Positions 9,616 through 18,955 of a stretch of 64,000 nucleotides of DNA are shown piece by piece. A program made the position numbers and the translations under genes. Location of the stretch: the NCBI GenBank assembly GCA_902582345.1, contig CACHRU010000003.1, forward strand, positions 1-64,000, written 5' to 3'. The stretch comes from an uncultured Pelagibacteraceae bacterium (lineage in GTDB: Bacteria; Pseudomonadota; Alphaproteobacteria; Pelagibacterales; Pelagibacteraceae). How positions within the stretch are numbered: the stretch's first letter is position 1; every line of letters begins with the position of its first letter. The notes beneath the pieces were generated by a model. The model did no database searches, was not told the origin of the DNA, and saw only the letters and a list, made by a program, of their open reading frames with translations.

Positions 9616-10779
9616 CTATTTAAAAATTTTGATTTTATCAGTTTTTTCCCATGAAAATTGACCATTATTTTGAGGAATTCTGCCAAAATGACCGTATGCG
9701 GATGTAACTTCATAAATTGGTTTGTTGAGTCCTAATAATTCTCTAATACCTCGGGGTGATAGATCAAAATTTTTTTCTACTAAACCCTCTAAATCTTTTA
9801 CCTTATCTTCATCACCCTCTGATAATTTTATATAAATTGATAAAGGTTTTGAAACACCTATGGCGTAAGCTAGTTGGATTAAACATTTATCAGATATTCC
9901 TGCTGCAACTATATTTTTTGCTAAATATCTTGCAACGTAAGCAGCCGAACGATCAACTTTAGTAGGGTCTTTTCCAGAAAAAGCGCCTCCACCGTGAGGA
10001 GCAGCGCCTCCATAAGTATCTACAATGATTTTTCTACCGGTAAGTCCAGAGTCACCATCAGGACCACCAATAATAAATTGGCCAGTTGGATTTATATAAA
10101 TTTCATCATCCTTAAGATCACTTATTAAATTTTCAGGTATTGCTTTTTTTATATATGGTATAATCAATTCTCTTACTCTTTTTTGGTCCAAATCTTGAGA
10201 GTGTTGAGTTGAAATTACTACTGATGTGACTTTCTTAGGTTTATAATTCTCATACATCATGGAAATTTGACTTTTAGAATCTGGTTCAATCCCAATTAAT
10301 TTACCATTCTTTCTATCTTCTGCTATTAATCTCAAAATTTTATGGGAATAATAAATTGGTGCCGGCATAAGATCTTTTGTTTCGTTACAAGCAAAACCAA
10401 ACATTATACCTTGGTCGCCAGCTCCCTCATCTTTGTTCCCTTTGGCATCAACCCCCATTGCTATATCAGCAGATTGTTCATGAAGATGGCTTTCTATTTT
10501 GGCTGATCTCCAGCTAAAACCTGACTGATCGTAACCTATATCTTTAATACATTCTCTTACTTTTTGAATTAAATTTTCTGTTTCAATTTTAGGTCCTCTT
10601 ACTTCCCCAGCTAACACAACTTTATTTGTAGTTGTCAAAGTTTCACAAGCAACTCTTGCATATGGATCTTTTGCTAGATAACTATCAACAACCATGTCAG
10701 AAATCCTATCGCAAACTTTATCGGGATGACCTTCTGATACTGACTCACTTGTAAATAAATAATTATTTTTATTTTTCAT
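9616..10779 (-). CDS. metK: S-adenosylmethionine synthetase
   Basis: MetK makes S-adenosylmethionine from methionine and ATP in the cytoplasm. At 387 residues it has standard length and all signatures: [19 protein letters not shown] at the N-terminus, the hexapeptide GAGDQG within [15 protein letters not shown], and [19 protein letters not shown] with the P-loop-like nonapeptide. The start lies 11 nt inside the end of lnt, so a SAM riboswitch immediately upstream is excluded and expression must come from the lnt transcript or an internal promoter. A strong hairpin terminator follows the gene. Confidence 0.98.
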   Translation of the reverse strand: MKNKNNYLFTSESVSEGHPDKVCDRISDMVVDSYLAKDPYARVACETLTTTNKVVLAGEVRGPKIETENLIQKVRECIKDIGYDQSGFSWRSAKIESHLHEQSADIAMGVDAKGNKDEGAGDQGIMFGFACNETKDLMPAPIYYSHKILRLIAEDRKNGKLIGIEPDSKSQISMMYENYKPKKVTSVVISTQHSQDLDQKRVRELIIPYIKKAIPENLISDLKDDEIYINPTGQFIIGGPDGDSGLTGRKIIVDTYGGAAPHGGGAFSGKDPTKVDRSAAYVARYLAKNIVAAGISDKCLIQLAYAIGVSKPLSIYIKLSEGDEDKVKDLEGLVEKNFDLSPRGIRELLGLNKPIYEVTSAYGHFGRIPQNNGQFSWEKTDKIKIFK

Positions 10780-12328
10780 ATTTTTTTAATAAAAAGAAGA
10801 ACGATATATATGTAAATAAAAGTATAAAAAATATCAAATCATTTTTGTTTTTATTTTTATTATCTACAATAGGAACGTTTAACTCTATATTTCCGGCTTC
10901 ATTAGGTTTTAAAAATTTTACCACCTGACCTTTGTGATTTATAAAAGCAGAAATACCCTGGTTTGTAGCTCTTATGAGATAACTATTGTTTTCAATAGCT
11001 CTAAAAATTGATTTTGAGAAATGTTGATATGGTCCTATAGATTTTCCAAACCACGCATCCTCAGATAAGTTTATTATAAGATTTGTTTTATCAATCTTCT
11101 GTATTAATTCTGGAAAAATTATTTCATAACAAATTAATGGTAAAATTTTATAATTATCTATATCTAAAGTTTTTAAATTTTTTCCTGGAGTAAAAGAACT
11201 ATAGCCTCTGGTAATTGTTTTAAAACCAATCTTTTTAATTAATGATTCAAAAGGTAAGAATTCCCCAAATGGAACTAATTTTCTTTTATTGTATTGATAC
11301 AAAATCTCAAACTCATTATTTATCATTACAAAACTATTAAAAATATTTTTTTCATTTTTTTTGTTAATACCAAATATTATTAAGTGATTTTTATTAAAAT
11401 TTTTATTAAATTTGTTCTTAAATATTTTAATTTCATCAAAATTATAACCAGAAAAAACTCCCTCAGGCCAAACAAAAATAGTTTTTTTATCCTTTTCTGG
11501 TGCGCTAAATTTAATCAATTTATCAATATTTATTCCAATTTCCTCTAGGTTTAAATCATATCTTAGATCAAAATTAGGAGAGATTATTTTGATCGCTTTT
11601 TGGTTTTTAGTAATAGTATCAGATATATAATTGTCTTTCTTATTATTAATTTGAATTGATCCATAAATATAATTTGAAAAAAAAATTAATATCAAAGATG
11701 CCGCGATCAGATAGGCAATTTTTTTTTTATTTAAAAAAAATAAAGCTGGAAATAAAAATAGAGTTATTGTTAGAAAATTAAATGCATATAAACCTATTAT
11801 ACTTAAAATTTGAATTGCTTCTTCAAACCAAGACCAACTGTAAGCCCAAAGGTTCCAAGGGAAACCTGTTAAAATTTTACCTCTAATAAAATCAATTAAT
11901 GAAAAGGTTAAGCTAAATAAAATTAAGGAATTTAAGTTATTTTTTAGAAATGGACCAATAGCTAAAGTGCCAAAGCCAAAAAAGAGTCCAAGAAAAACAG
12001 GCAAAACAAAAATTGCAAAAGGAATAAGAAGTTTGAAACTCTCATCAAAAGTTAAGGAGTTTGAAATCCAATAAGTACATGAAATAAAAAAACCAACACC
12101 AAAAGAGTGACCAACAAAAAATAAATTTCTTAAGAATGGTTTTTTTCTGTAAATATTCCTTGATCGTTTATTAACAAAAGTTAGAACAAAGAACAAAGAT
12201 GGGAAGATAAAGAAATTAATAAAAGTTAAATTAAAAGGTTGAAAGCTTAATACACTTATCAATCCCAATAAAAAGGGAATGAGAAAAATCATAAAAACTC
12301 TACTGCTAATAATTCCTTGAAAAATCAT
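10769..12328 (-). CDS. lnt: Apolipoprotein N-acyltransferase Lnt
   Basis: Lnt adds the third acyl chain to the N-terminal cysteine of lipoproteins in the inner membrane, a prerequisite for efficient Lol sorting. The 519-residue protein has about six to eight N-terminal membrane segments (about 10-230), a periplasmic nitrilase domain and a last C-terminal membrane helix. The catalytic Glu-Lys-Cys triad is visible in [20 protein letters not shown] and [11 protein letters not shown]. It overlaps ybeY by 4 nt and metK by 11 nt. The corC gene usually upstream of lnt is absent. Several predicted lipoproteins elsewhere in the window fit its function. Confidence 0.95.
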   Translation of the reverse strand: MIFQGIISSRVFMIFLIPFLLGLISVLSFQPFNLTFINFFIFPSLFFVLTFVNKRSRNIYRKKPFLRNLFFVGHSFGVGFFISCTYWISNSLTFDESFKLLIPFAIFVLPVFLGLFFGFGTLAIGPFLKNNLNSLILFSLTFSLIDFIRGKILTGFPWNLWAYSWSWFEEAIQILSIIGLYAFNFLTITLFLFPALFFLNKKKIAYLIAASLILIFFSNYIYGSIQINNKKDNYISDTITKNQKAIKIISPNFDLRYDLNLEEIGINIDKLIKFSAPEKDKKTIFVWPEGVFSGYNFDEIKIFKNKFNKNFNKNHLIIFGINKKNEKNIFNSFVMINNEFEILYQYNKRKLVPFGEFLPFESLIKKIGFKTITRGYSSFTPGKNLKTLDIDNYKILPLICYEIIFPELIQKIDKTNLIINLSEDAWFGKSIGPYQHFSKSIFRAIENNSYLIRATNQGISAFINHKGQVVKFLKPNEAGNIELNVPIVDNKNKNKNDLIFFILLFTYISFFFLLKKYEK

Positions 12329-12786
12329 TTATTAATATGATTAAGTATCTTTTTTTCTAAAACGTTCATTTTTTTATAATCAGTAATTTTATAATGTTTA
12401 AATCCAAATAAATGAACTAAACCATGTATCCATAACTTATTTAATTCTGAATAAAAATTATATTCCTTGTTATCTTTAATCTTATTGAAATTAATAACAA
12501 TGTCCCCAACATAAATATTTATTTTTTTTTTAATAATTTTCTTTAAAATTTCTTTTTTGAAAAAAGGAAACGAGAGTACATCGGTAGCCCTATTTTTGCC
12601 TCTAAATCTATTGTTTAATTTTTTTATATTTTGATTTCCTGTTAATAAGATTGAAAATTCAATATTTTTTTTCTTAAAATATTCAAAGTTTTCAAGCTTT
12701 TTAATATATCTTTTTAAATAACTCTCTGGGTTTTTAAATTTAGATTTCCAAATCTTATTATCGATAAAAACATTAATTTTTATCAT
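12325..12786 (-). CDS. ybeY: Endoribonuclease YbeY, rRNA maturation factor
   Basis: YbeY is a zinc-dependent single-strand endoribonuclease needed for 16S rRNA 3'-end maturation and ribosome quality control. The metal-binding triad is present as HGLVHLFGFKH, matching H-x3-H-x5-H. Upstream is the conserved RGKNRATDVLSFPF. I start at the ATG for MIKINVFIDN (12786), giving 153 residues, because the extra 12 residues in the ORF track look non-homologous and would lengthen the phoH overlap from 14 to 50 nt. It lies between phoH and lnt, as in most proteobacteria. Confidence 0.93.
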   Translation of the reverse strand: MIKINVFIDNKIWKSKFKNPESYLKRYIKKLENFEYFKKKNIEFSILLTGNQNIKKLNNRFRGKNRATDVLSFPFFKKEILKKIIKKKINIYVGDIVINFNKIKDNKEYNFYSELNKLWIHGLVHLFGFKHYKITDYKKMNVLEKKILNHINK

Positions 12787-13771
12787 CAACTTTTTGATAA
12801 GCTTGAATAATTTTTGAAACAAGTGGGTGTCTGACTACATCTTTATGATCAAATTCTAAAATTTTAATCTCCTTAATTTTTTCAAGTATTTTTTTTGATT
12901 TGATTAATCCAGAGTGTGATTTGTTTAATAAATCTATTTGGGAAGGATCACCATTAACAACTAGCTTAGAATTTTCACCTATCCTTGTAAGAAACATCTT
13001 AATTTGTGTAGAAGTTGCATTTTGAGCCTCATCAAGAATAGCAAAAGAGTTTTTTAATGTACGTCCTCTCATAAAAGCCAAAGGTGCAATTTCAATCTCT
13101 CCAGTTTCAATTTTTTTTTGTATTTTTTCAAATCCAAATAAATCATACAGTGCGTCATACAATGGTCTAAGGTATGGATCCACCTTCTCTTTCATGTCAC
13201 CAGGTAAGAAGCCTAATTTTTCCCCAGCTTCTACTGCCGGTCTTGATAAAATAACTCTATCTATTTTTTTTTCCATCAACATAGTTATAGCTACAGAAAC
13301 TGCTAAAAAACTTTTACCAGTACCGGCGGGGCCTAGTGCCATTATAATTTGATTATTTTTGAGAGCCTTAATGTATTCTGACTGCTTTTTTGATCTTGCG
13401 ATCACTGATTGTTTAGGAGTCTTGATTAGCTCTCCTAATGGATGAATGTTTGTCTCGCTTAAGTCTTTTTCATTTTTCACAGAATGGATTATATCATTAC
13501 TATCTATCAGATTTGTCAAAATATATTTATTTCCTAAAAATTTAATAGCATTAGCTGTCTTTATTACAACTTCACTATCACCTTTAATTGTAAGTGAATT
13601 GCCTCTGAAAAAAATTTTTGAATTTGTTAATTTTTCAATCTCTATTAGATTTTTATTAAATTCACCAACAATAGACGCTAACATATCGTTATCAAAAATT
13701 TGAATATTTATTGTTTGCTTGTCTATTTTTTTTACTAATAATTTTTGATCTGTTTTTGAAATCTGGGACAT
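12773..13771 (-). CDS. phoH: PhoH-family ATPase (YbeZ type)
   Basis: PhoH/YbeZ is a P-loop ATPase that partners with YbeY; an RNA-related (helicase or maturation) role is generally assumed but the exact activity is not settled. The Walker A is ALGPAGTGKSFLAV, with Walker B-like FAILDEAQNAT and RPAVEAGEKLGFLPGD between them. A KH-like N-terminal segment spans about 20-100. At 332 residues it is of usual length. The ATG abuts the miaB stop with no gap, and the end overlaps ybeY. Confidence 0.94.
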   Translation of the reverse strand: MSQISKTDQKLLVKKIDKQTINIQIFDNDMLASIVGEFNKNLIEIEKLTNSKIFFRGNSLTIKGDSEVVIKTANAIKFLGNKYILTNLIDSNDIIHSVKNEKDLSETNIHPLGELIKTPKQSVIARSKKQSEYIKALKNNQIIMALGPAGTGKSFLAVSVAITMLMEKKIDRVILSRPAVEAGEKLGFLPGDMKEKVDPYLRPLYDALYDLFGFEKIQKKIETGEIEIAPLAFMRGRTLKNSFAILDEAQNATSTQIKMFLTRIGENSKLVVNGDPSQIDLLNKSHSGLIKSKKILEKIKEIKILEFDHKDVVRHPLVSKIIQAYQKVDDKN

Positions 13772-15103
13772 CTATGCTGCAAAATTTTTTTTTCTATTCT
13801 CATTAAAAATACTTCCAAATAACGTACGGTGATTAAAGCTTTTTATGTTAGTTTCAAATATACCACCTGTTAAATTTGAATTATTTGATACTATTACTGA
13901 ATTAAAAAATTCATCACGGCCAAAGTATTGATTTTTTGAGATCTTATTTTCAAATAAAACTTTTACCTTTTTGCCGATGAGACTTTTTCTGTAATTTATT
14001 TTAATATTTTCTGCAGCACCTTGGAATGTTTTAAGTCTTTTTTTTGCATCCTCCGTCTTAATGAGTTTGAGAGAATCTGCGGGCGTACCTGGCCTAGGAC
14101 TAAAATTGAAAGAATACGTATTGATAAATTCTATCTTTTTTAAAATTTTTAAAGTATCATTAAAATCTTTTTTTGTTTCACCTGGATAGGCAATAATAAA
14201 ATCACTTGAAAATTTAATATTTGTTTTTTTTTGCTTTAATTTTTCGATTTTTTTAATGTAATCTTCAACCGAGTGTTTTCTGTTCATCTCATTTAAAATC
14301 TTATCTGAGCCAGACTGTATTGGTAAATGTAAAAGAGGCATTAATTTTTTTGAACTACCGTGGACATCTATTAGATCATCAGTCATATCGATGGGATGAG
14401 AAGTGGTATATCTAATTCTTTTTAAACCCTCTAATTTTTCAAGCTCTATAATAAGATCTGATAATCTTTTATTATTAAATAGGTACGCATTTACATTTTG
14501 TCCTAAAAGTATAATTTCTTTAGTTCCATTATCTACTAATAACTTTGCTTCATCAAAAATATCATTAAATGATCTTGATAATTCTGGACCGCGTGTGTAA
14601 GGAACTACACAAAATTTACAAAATTTATCACAGCCTTCTTGAATTGTTAAATAAGATGATATTTTCGAATTATAATTTCTTATTAAATTGATCTGATCAA
14701 ATTTTTTTATAGTTTCGAACTCTGTTAGATTAATCCTGTCTCTTTTTTCCTCTATACCTTTAATTATTTTTGCTAATTCATGATAAGATTGCGGACCTAT
14801 CACTGCATCTATATATCTGTCGTTTTGTAATATTATTTCACCTTCAGCCTGAGCAACACAACCAGCTATTATTACTATTGGTTTATTTTTATTTCTGTAG
14901 TTTTTTTTAATCCTTCCTACATCGTGATAAACTTTTTCTGTCGCTTTTTCCCGAATATGACAAGTGTTTATCAAATAACAATCAGCGGTTTTTGGATTTT
15001 CAGTTTTTTCATAATCTATTTTTTTTACAAAATCAAAAATACGATCAGTATCGTACTCGTTCATTTGACATCCAAAAGTTTTTATGAAGATTTTTTTTGA
15101 CAA
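13772..15103 (-). CDS. miaB: tRNA-2-methylthio-N6-dimethylallyladenosine synthase MiaB
   Basis: MiaB is a radical-SAM methylthiotransferase that modifies A37 of tRNAs reading UNN codons, using two 4Fe-4S clusters. The N-terminal UPF0004 domain contains FGCQMNEYDTDR, NTCHIREKA and AGCVAQAEG, giving the three cysteines of the auxiliary cluster. The radical-SAM motif is CDKFCKFC, followed by VVPYTRGPELSR. A TRAM domain closes the 443-residue protein. It starts 1 nt after the fur stop and its own stop touches the phoH start, so the genes are clearly co-transcribed. Confidence 0.97.
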   Translation of the reverse strand: MSKKIFIKTFGCQMNEYDTDRIFDFVKKIDYEKTENPKTADCYLINTCHIREKATEKVYHDVGRIKKNYRNKNKPIVIIAGCVAQAEGEIILQNDRYIDAVIGPQSYHELAKIIKGIEEKRDRINLTEFETIKKFDQINLIRNYNSKISSYLTIQEGCDKFCKFCVVPYTRGPELSRSFNDIFDEAKLLVDNGTKEIILLGQNVNAYLFNNKRLSDLIIELEKLEGLKRIRYTTSHPIDMTDDLIDVHGSSKKLMPLLHLPIQSGSDKILNEMNRKHSVEDYIKKIEKLKQKKTNIKFSSDFIIAYPGETKKDFNDTLKILKKIEFINTYSFNFSPRPGTPADSLKLIKTEDAKKRLKTFQGAAENIKINYRKSLIGKKVKVLFENKISKNQYFGRDEFFNSVIVSNNSNLTGGIFETNIKSFNHRTLFGSIFNENRKKNFAA

Positions 15104-15104
15104 A

Positions 15105-15524
15105 TTATTTTTTAATTTTTGAGCCGTAAAGCTCTAATTTATGATCGACTAACTTATAACCTAATTTTTCCGCAATTTTAATCTGTAACTCTTCAATATC
15201 TTTATCCACAAATTCAACTATTTCCCCGCTATTAATATCAATTAAGTGATTATGATTATCATTAATTTCATATCTTGCCTTCCCGGCTTTAAAATCATGT
15301 TTAATTAATATTCCTGCTTCCTCAAATAATTTTACAGTTCGATAGACTGTTGCAATACTTATTTTATCATCAATAACTGTTACACGTTTATGAAGCTCAT
15401 CAACATCTGGATGATCTTTTGACCCGTAAATTTCTTTTGATTCAGACAAAACTTTTGCAATAATTTTTCTTTGGTCAGTTAGCCTAACTCCTTTTTCTTT
15501 GCATTTATTTTCTATTACACTCAT
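15105..15524 (-). CDS. fur: Fur-family metal-dependent regulator
   Basis: This 139-residue protein has the Fur fold: an N-terminal winged helix (VRLTDQRKIIAKVLSES to ISIATVYRTVKLFEEAGIL) and a C-terminal dimerisation domain with the metal-binding segment YEINDNHNHLIDINSGEIVEF, which replaces the more usual HHDHLIC and so lacks its first cysteine. The C-terminal CxxC seen in many Fur proteins is also absent. In alphaproteobacteria, Fur homologues at this miaB-linked position may sense iron or manganese (Fur/Mur), so metal identity is uncertain. It follows tsaB by 13 nt. Confidence 0.9.
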   Translation of the reverse strand: MSVIENKCKEKGVRLTDQRKIIAKVLSESKEIYGSKDHPDVDELHKRVTVIDDKISIATVYRTVKLFEEAGILIKHDFKAGKARYEINDNHNHLIDINSGEIVEFVDKDIEELQIKIAEKLGYKLVDHKLELYGSKIKK

Positions 15525-15537
15525 ATAATTATTTAAT

Positions 15538-15921
15538 TTAACTTAAATACATAGGTTTAATCAATTTATTTTCTAATTTTTTTTTAATTATTAATTTTTC
15601 AATATTTTCAAGGTTAAAGTTCAATAATTGGTTTTCTTTATATCCATAAATTTTAGCACCTGTTGAAATTTTAATGCCTTTTGCCACACTTAACGAAGTT
15701 CTAATTGATGAAAATTTGCCTGGACCTTGGTTTACAATTATAGAAAACTTATTATCAACAATTGTTTTATTTATTTTTAAAAAATCTAATATAATCTTTG
15801 ATAATAAATCGCTATTATGATGAAATTCTTTTATTTGATGAATGATAAATTTTTTACCTATTTTTAAACCTAAAGTATCTTTTTTGCCTGTGCAATTTAT
15901 TATTAAAAAATTTTTAATCAT
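15538..15921 (-). CDS. tsaB: Shortened TsaB-like protein (tRNA t6A synthesis)
   Basis: TsaB is the ASKHA-fold partner of TsaD in making N6-threonylcarbamoyl-adenosine at A37 of ANN-decoding tRNAs. The N-terminal domain is recognisable: IINCTGKKDTLGLKIGKKF, HHNSDLLSKIILDFL, then GPGKFSSIRTSLSVAKGI, equal to the GPGSFTGxRxGxxxAKGL motif. The protein is only 127 residues against about 230 in E. coli, yet ends with IKPMYLS, like the PxYLR tail of full-length TsaB, suggesting internal loss of the second subdomain rather than a frameshift. The rimI gene usually adjacent is missing. Confidence 0.85.
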   Translation of the reverse strand: MIKNFLIINCTGKKDTLGLKIGKKFIIHQIKEFHHNSDLLSKIILDFLKINKTIVDNKFSIIVNQGPGKFSSIRTSLSVAKGIKISTGAKIYGYKENQLLNFNLENIEKLIIKKKLENKLIKPMYLS

Positions 15922-16939
15922 TATCTTGTTTATAAATATTATAAATTCATTTTACAATTCAAATTCCAAAGCAGAAACTATCGATGACTATGGAATTATT
16001 AGTTTAATGTATCACAGATTTGATGAAAACAAATATCCGTCTACAAATATTAGAATGGGAGATTTTAAAGAACATATTTATACAATAAAAAATGAAGGTA
16101 TTGAATTTGTAAATCCAAAAGATTTTGAATCAAATTTAAAAAAAAATAAAAAAAGGAAAATTTTACTAACAATTGATGATGGTTTCTTATCATTTTATGA
16201 AAAAGCCTGGCCTTTTCTGAAAGAAAATAAAATTCCTTTTATTCTTTTTGTAAGCACTAGGGAGGTTGGAAAAAAAGGTTATATGAATTGGAGTCAAATT
16301 AAAGAGATTTATAAAAGTGAACTTGGATTTATCGGAAATCATAGTCATTCACATGAATATCTTGTTGATGAAGACTTAAATTTGATTAAAAAAGATTTAT
16401 TAAAATCTATTTCTATTTTTAAAAAAGAGCTTGGATCTAATTCTACATTTTTTTCTTATCCATTTGGGGAATATAGTAATATATTTAAAAAAATAGTGAG
16501 TGAATTAAAATTTAAATATGCCTTCGGTCAACATTCCGGTGTTATATTTGAGTCCGACAATATGCTGGAGCTGCCGCGGTTTCCCATTAATGAAAAATAC
16601 GGGAAACAAGATAGGTTTAAAACTATTTTAAAAACCTTGCCATTAAAATATGAAAAAATTTTTCCTGAAGAAAGGTATATTTATGAAAAGGATAATCCTC
16701 CTAAAGTTTTTATAGAATTTAGTAACGATTTAAAAAATTTAAAATCTATAAATTGTTTTTCAAATGAGGAGGATAAATGGAGAAATTCAAAAATAAAATT
16801 TAAAAGTGAAAATGAGTTGGAAATAATATTACAAGGTAAATTTGTAACAGAGCGAGGAAGAATAAACTGTTCTTTAAGAGAGAAAAATGGATTTTATAGA
16901 TGGCTTGGTTTACAATTTGTAATCGCAGAAATTAATTAA
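15890..16939 (+). CDS. Secreted polysaccharide deacetylase (NodB-like)
   Basis: NodB-type deacetylases remove N- or O-acetyl groups from cell-wall or extracellular glycans. Motif 1 is LLTIDDGFLSFYEKAWPFL (catalytic DD) and motif 2 is GNHSHSHEYL (metal-binding H-x3-H); SYPFGEYS matches motif 3. A signal peptide (KKFLIIILFINIINSF...SKA) precedes them, so the enzyme is exported. The C-terminal 110 residues form an unassigned domain. The start is uncertain: the ORF-track ATG (15842) lies deep in antisense tsaB, while GTG at 15890 leaves a normal signal peptide. Even so the two divergent genes overlap head to head by about 32 nt. Confidence 0.85.
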   Translation: MQFIIKKFLIIILFINIINSFYNSNSKAETIDDYGIISLMYHRFDENKYPSTNIRMGDFKEHIYTIKNEGIEFVNPKDFESNLKKNKKRKILLTIDDGFLSFYEKAWPFLKENKIPFILFVSTREVGKKGYMNWSQIKEIYKSELGFIGNHSHSHEYLVDEDLNLIKKDLLKSISIFKKELGSNSTFFSYPFGEYSNIFKKIVSELKFKYAFGQHSGVIFESDNMLELPRFPINEKYGKQDRFKTILKTLPLKYEKIFPEERYIYEKDNPPKVFIEFSNDLKNLKSINCFSNEEDKWRNSKIKFKSENELEIILQGKFVTERGRINCSLREKNGFYRWLGLQFVIAEIN

Positions 16940-18396
16940 AGATTTAATTCTTTCTTGATTATAGAGTTAGTTAGTTGAACAGTTTCGAAATCTGAAAGAC
17001 TATTTTGCTTAATTATTTGTTTTAAAATTTCTGTATATTCTTTTCCTGTTTGAGCATATTTATCTAATGTTTCCGTTAAGTCTAGGCCTTTGATTTTTTT
17101 ATTCCTTTTTCTCAAATTATATCTTTTTTCTCTGAAATCTGCATAACCCTTGTGCGTATTTAAATTATTTTTGTAAGCTTTTACTGATGCTCTTAAAATT
17201 GGAAATCTCAATATCTTATGTCCCTCATTTTTTCCTTTTGACAGAGGTTCTATACCTTGTCCTGTCCAGGTCCACTGTCCAAAAATTGCATTTCCTTCTA
17301 ATGCAAATCTGGATGTTCCCCATCCACTCTCTTTTGCAGCTTGAGCTAAAGCAATAGAAACTGGAATTATATCCATACGTTTTTCTAACTCTTTAATGTT
17401 AGAATTTTTTACTTTATATTCTCTTAACTTTTGTCTTAACCAAAGTTTCTCTTTTTCTGTGGTCATTTTTTTTGAAGTAATTTTTTTTAATTTTATCCTA
17501 TCATCAAAGATTTTTTCATTTTCAGCTACTATAAGAGGAAGAACGATCTGTATAAAAGTTTCTTTCTTTAGTTTAGTATCTTTAATTTCATCTAAGTCTT
17601 TAGGGAATTGAGTAAAATAAATGGGTTTAACTCTTTTTTGAAATCTAACTGTCTTTAAATCGTAATCAACATCTTTGAAAAGGCTTAAAATTGTATCTGT
17701 TTTTAAGTTTAAATTTGGTAAAACAAATTCTTTTGCAACATCTTTACTTTTTTGGGTTTTTTTTGGCTTTGTCTGTTTTTTTACAACTTTTTGATCACTT
17801 GTTTTTTTATCTTTAATCTTTGGTTTATTTTCTGGCTGTTTTTTTTGAGCTTTAGATTTTTCTAATTTAATTTCATCTTTTACGGTTTGATCTTTTTCCG
17901 CTATTTCAAATTCATTAATTATGTCTTTTATGTAAAAGCCACTCACTATCACCAAAACCACGAAGGCTGAAGCAATAAACGTTGTAACAATTTTATTCGC
18001 TTTTCTTTCTTGAACTTGAAAGTTGTGGGCACTATTAAGAATTTTTACTGTACTTCTATTTATAAAATTTATTAATTTAAATATGGCATTAATAAACGAT
18101 ACGAAAAAATTTTGAATGTTTCTGAATATCTTAAAGATACCTTTGGTCAGAGATAAAAAAAAATCTGCTATTGATCTATTTAAAGATCCTATTGGTTTTT
18201 TTATTTTTTTTGTTTGAATTTCTAAAATACTTTTGTTTATTTCTGTTGGTATTGGAACATTATTTTTTTTTAAAATATGCTCAATTTGCGCTGTTGTTAA
18301 ATATTTTTTATTTTTTATGTAATTATTTATATCGCTTATTTTATAAATATTAGCTAATTCAATTAATTTTTCTCTATACGATAAAATTTTTTTCAT
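16936..18396 (-). CDS. Bax-like glucosaminidase, membrane-anchored
   Basis: This 486-residue protein ends in a Bax/FlgJ-type glucosaminidase domain (about 330-450): MDIIPVSIALAQAAKESGWGTSRFALEGNAIFGQWTWTGQGIEP, with the catalytic Glu in AKESGWG. Such enzymes cut peptidoglycan N-acetylglucosamine linkages. One membrane helix near 137-157 (VTTFIASAFVVLVIVSGFYI) follows a basic, partly amphipathic N-terminal region, and a long Lys-rich linker (about 170-225) leads to the presumably periplasmic catalytic part. It converges on the deacetylase gene with a 4-nt overlap. Physiological role beyond wall remodelling is unknown. Confidence 0.85.
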   Translation of the reverse strand: MKKILSYREKLIELANIYKISDINNYIKNKKYLTTAQIEHILKKNNVPIPTEINKSILEIQTKKIKKPIGSLNRSIADFFLSLTKGIFKIFRNIQNFFVSFINAIFKLINFINRSTVKILNSAHNFQVQERKANKIVTTFIASAFVVLVIVSGFYIKDIINEFEIAEKDQTVKDEIKLEKSKAQKKQPENKPKIKDKKTSDQKVVKKQTKPKKTQKSKDVAKEFVLPNLNLKTDTILSLFKDVDYDLKTVRFQKRVKPIYFTQFPKDLDEIKDTKLKKETFIQIVLPLIVAENEKIFDDRIKLKKITSKKMTTEKEKLWLRQKLREYKVKNSNIKELEKRMDIIPVSIALAQAAKESGWGTSRFALEGNAIFGQWTWTGQGIEPLSKGKNEGHKILRFPILRASVKAYKNNLNTHKGYADFREKRYNLRKRNKKIKGLDLTETLDKYAQTGKEYTEILKQIIKQNSLSDFETVQLTNSIIKKELNL

Positions 18397-18399
18397 TTT

Positions 18400-18942
18400 T
18401 TACAATGCTTTAACAGATTTTACCTCTTTTATATAGTGACATAATAAGTTTTGAACTCCTTGTTTCAAAGTCATTAAAGAGCTTGGGCATCCAGAGCAGC
18501 TCCCTTGAAGTTCAACTAACACGATACCATTTTCAAAAGATTTAAATTTAATATCCCCACCATCCCTTGCAACCGCAGGTCTAATTTTTGTGTTAAGGAT
18601 TTCTTTAATTTTTTTTACAGTCTGACTATCATTATCACTTTCACGCTCTGAATTGTTTGCTAAAATTGGTCCCTTGTTATTTTGAAAATAATCATTTATG
18701 TGAGAAATAACTGTGGGTTTAAGTGAGTCCCAAGAAGTTTTATCATTTTTTTTTACGGATAAAAAATTTTTTGATAATAAAACTAACTCCACTCCTTCAA
18801 AGTTCAATAAATCTTTGATGAATGGGTTTCTTATATTTTCTAAATCCTTTTTTTGAAATTCTTCTGATCCAATTTCCGATATAGTTTTCTCGGAAAGAAA
18901 CTTTAAAGAATTCGGGTTAGGTGTTATTTCAGTTGTTATCAT
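18400..18942 (-). CDS. Nfu-type iron-sulfur scaffold/carrier
   Basis: The 180-residue protein has an N-terminal Nfu_N domain (TEITPNPNSLKFL...NFEGVELVLLSKNFLSVKK) and a C-terminal NifU-like domain (about 110-178) with the cluster-binding CxxC in LQGSCSGCPSSLMTLKQGVQNLL. It transfers Fe-S clusters to target apoproteins such as MiaB or Nth. The domain order is that of the mitochondrial/alphaproteobacterial NFU1 type rather than E. coli NfuA. It sits 13 nt downstream of trpS in the murJ-trpS-nfu run. Confidence 0.93.
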   Translation of the reverse strand: MITTEITPNPNSLKFLSEKTISEIGSEEFQKKDLENIRNPFIKDLLNFEGVELVLLSKNFLSVKKNDKTSWDSLKPTVISHINDYFQNNKGPILANNSERESDNDSQTVKKIKEILNTKIRPAVARDGGDIKFKSFENGIVLVELQGSCSGCPSSLMTLKQGVQNLLCHYIKEVKSVKAL

Positions 18943-18955
18943 GAGGTTTATTATA

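Noticed and set aside
10780-10900. SAM riboswitch upstream of metK
   Set aside because: The metK start lies inside the lnt coding region; no leader space and no recognisable riboswitch structure.
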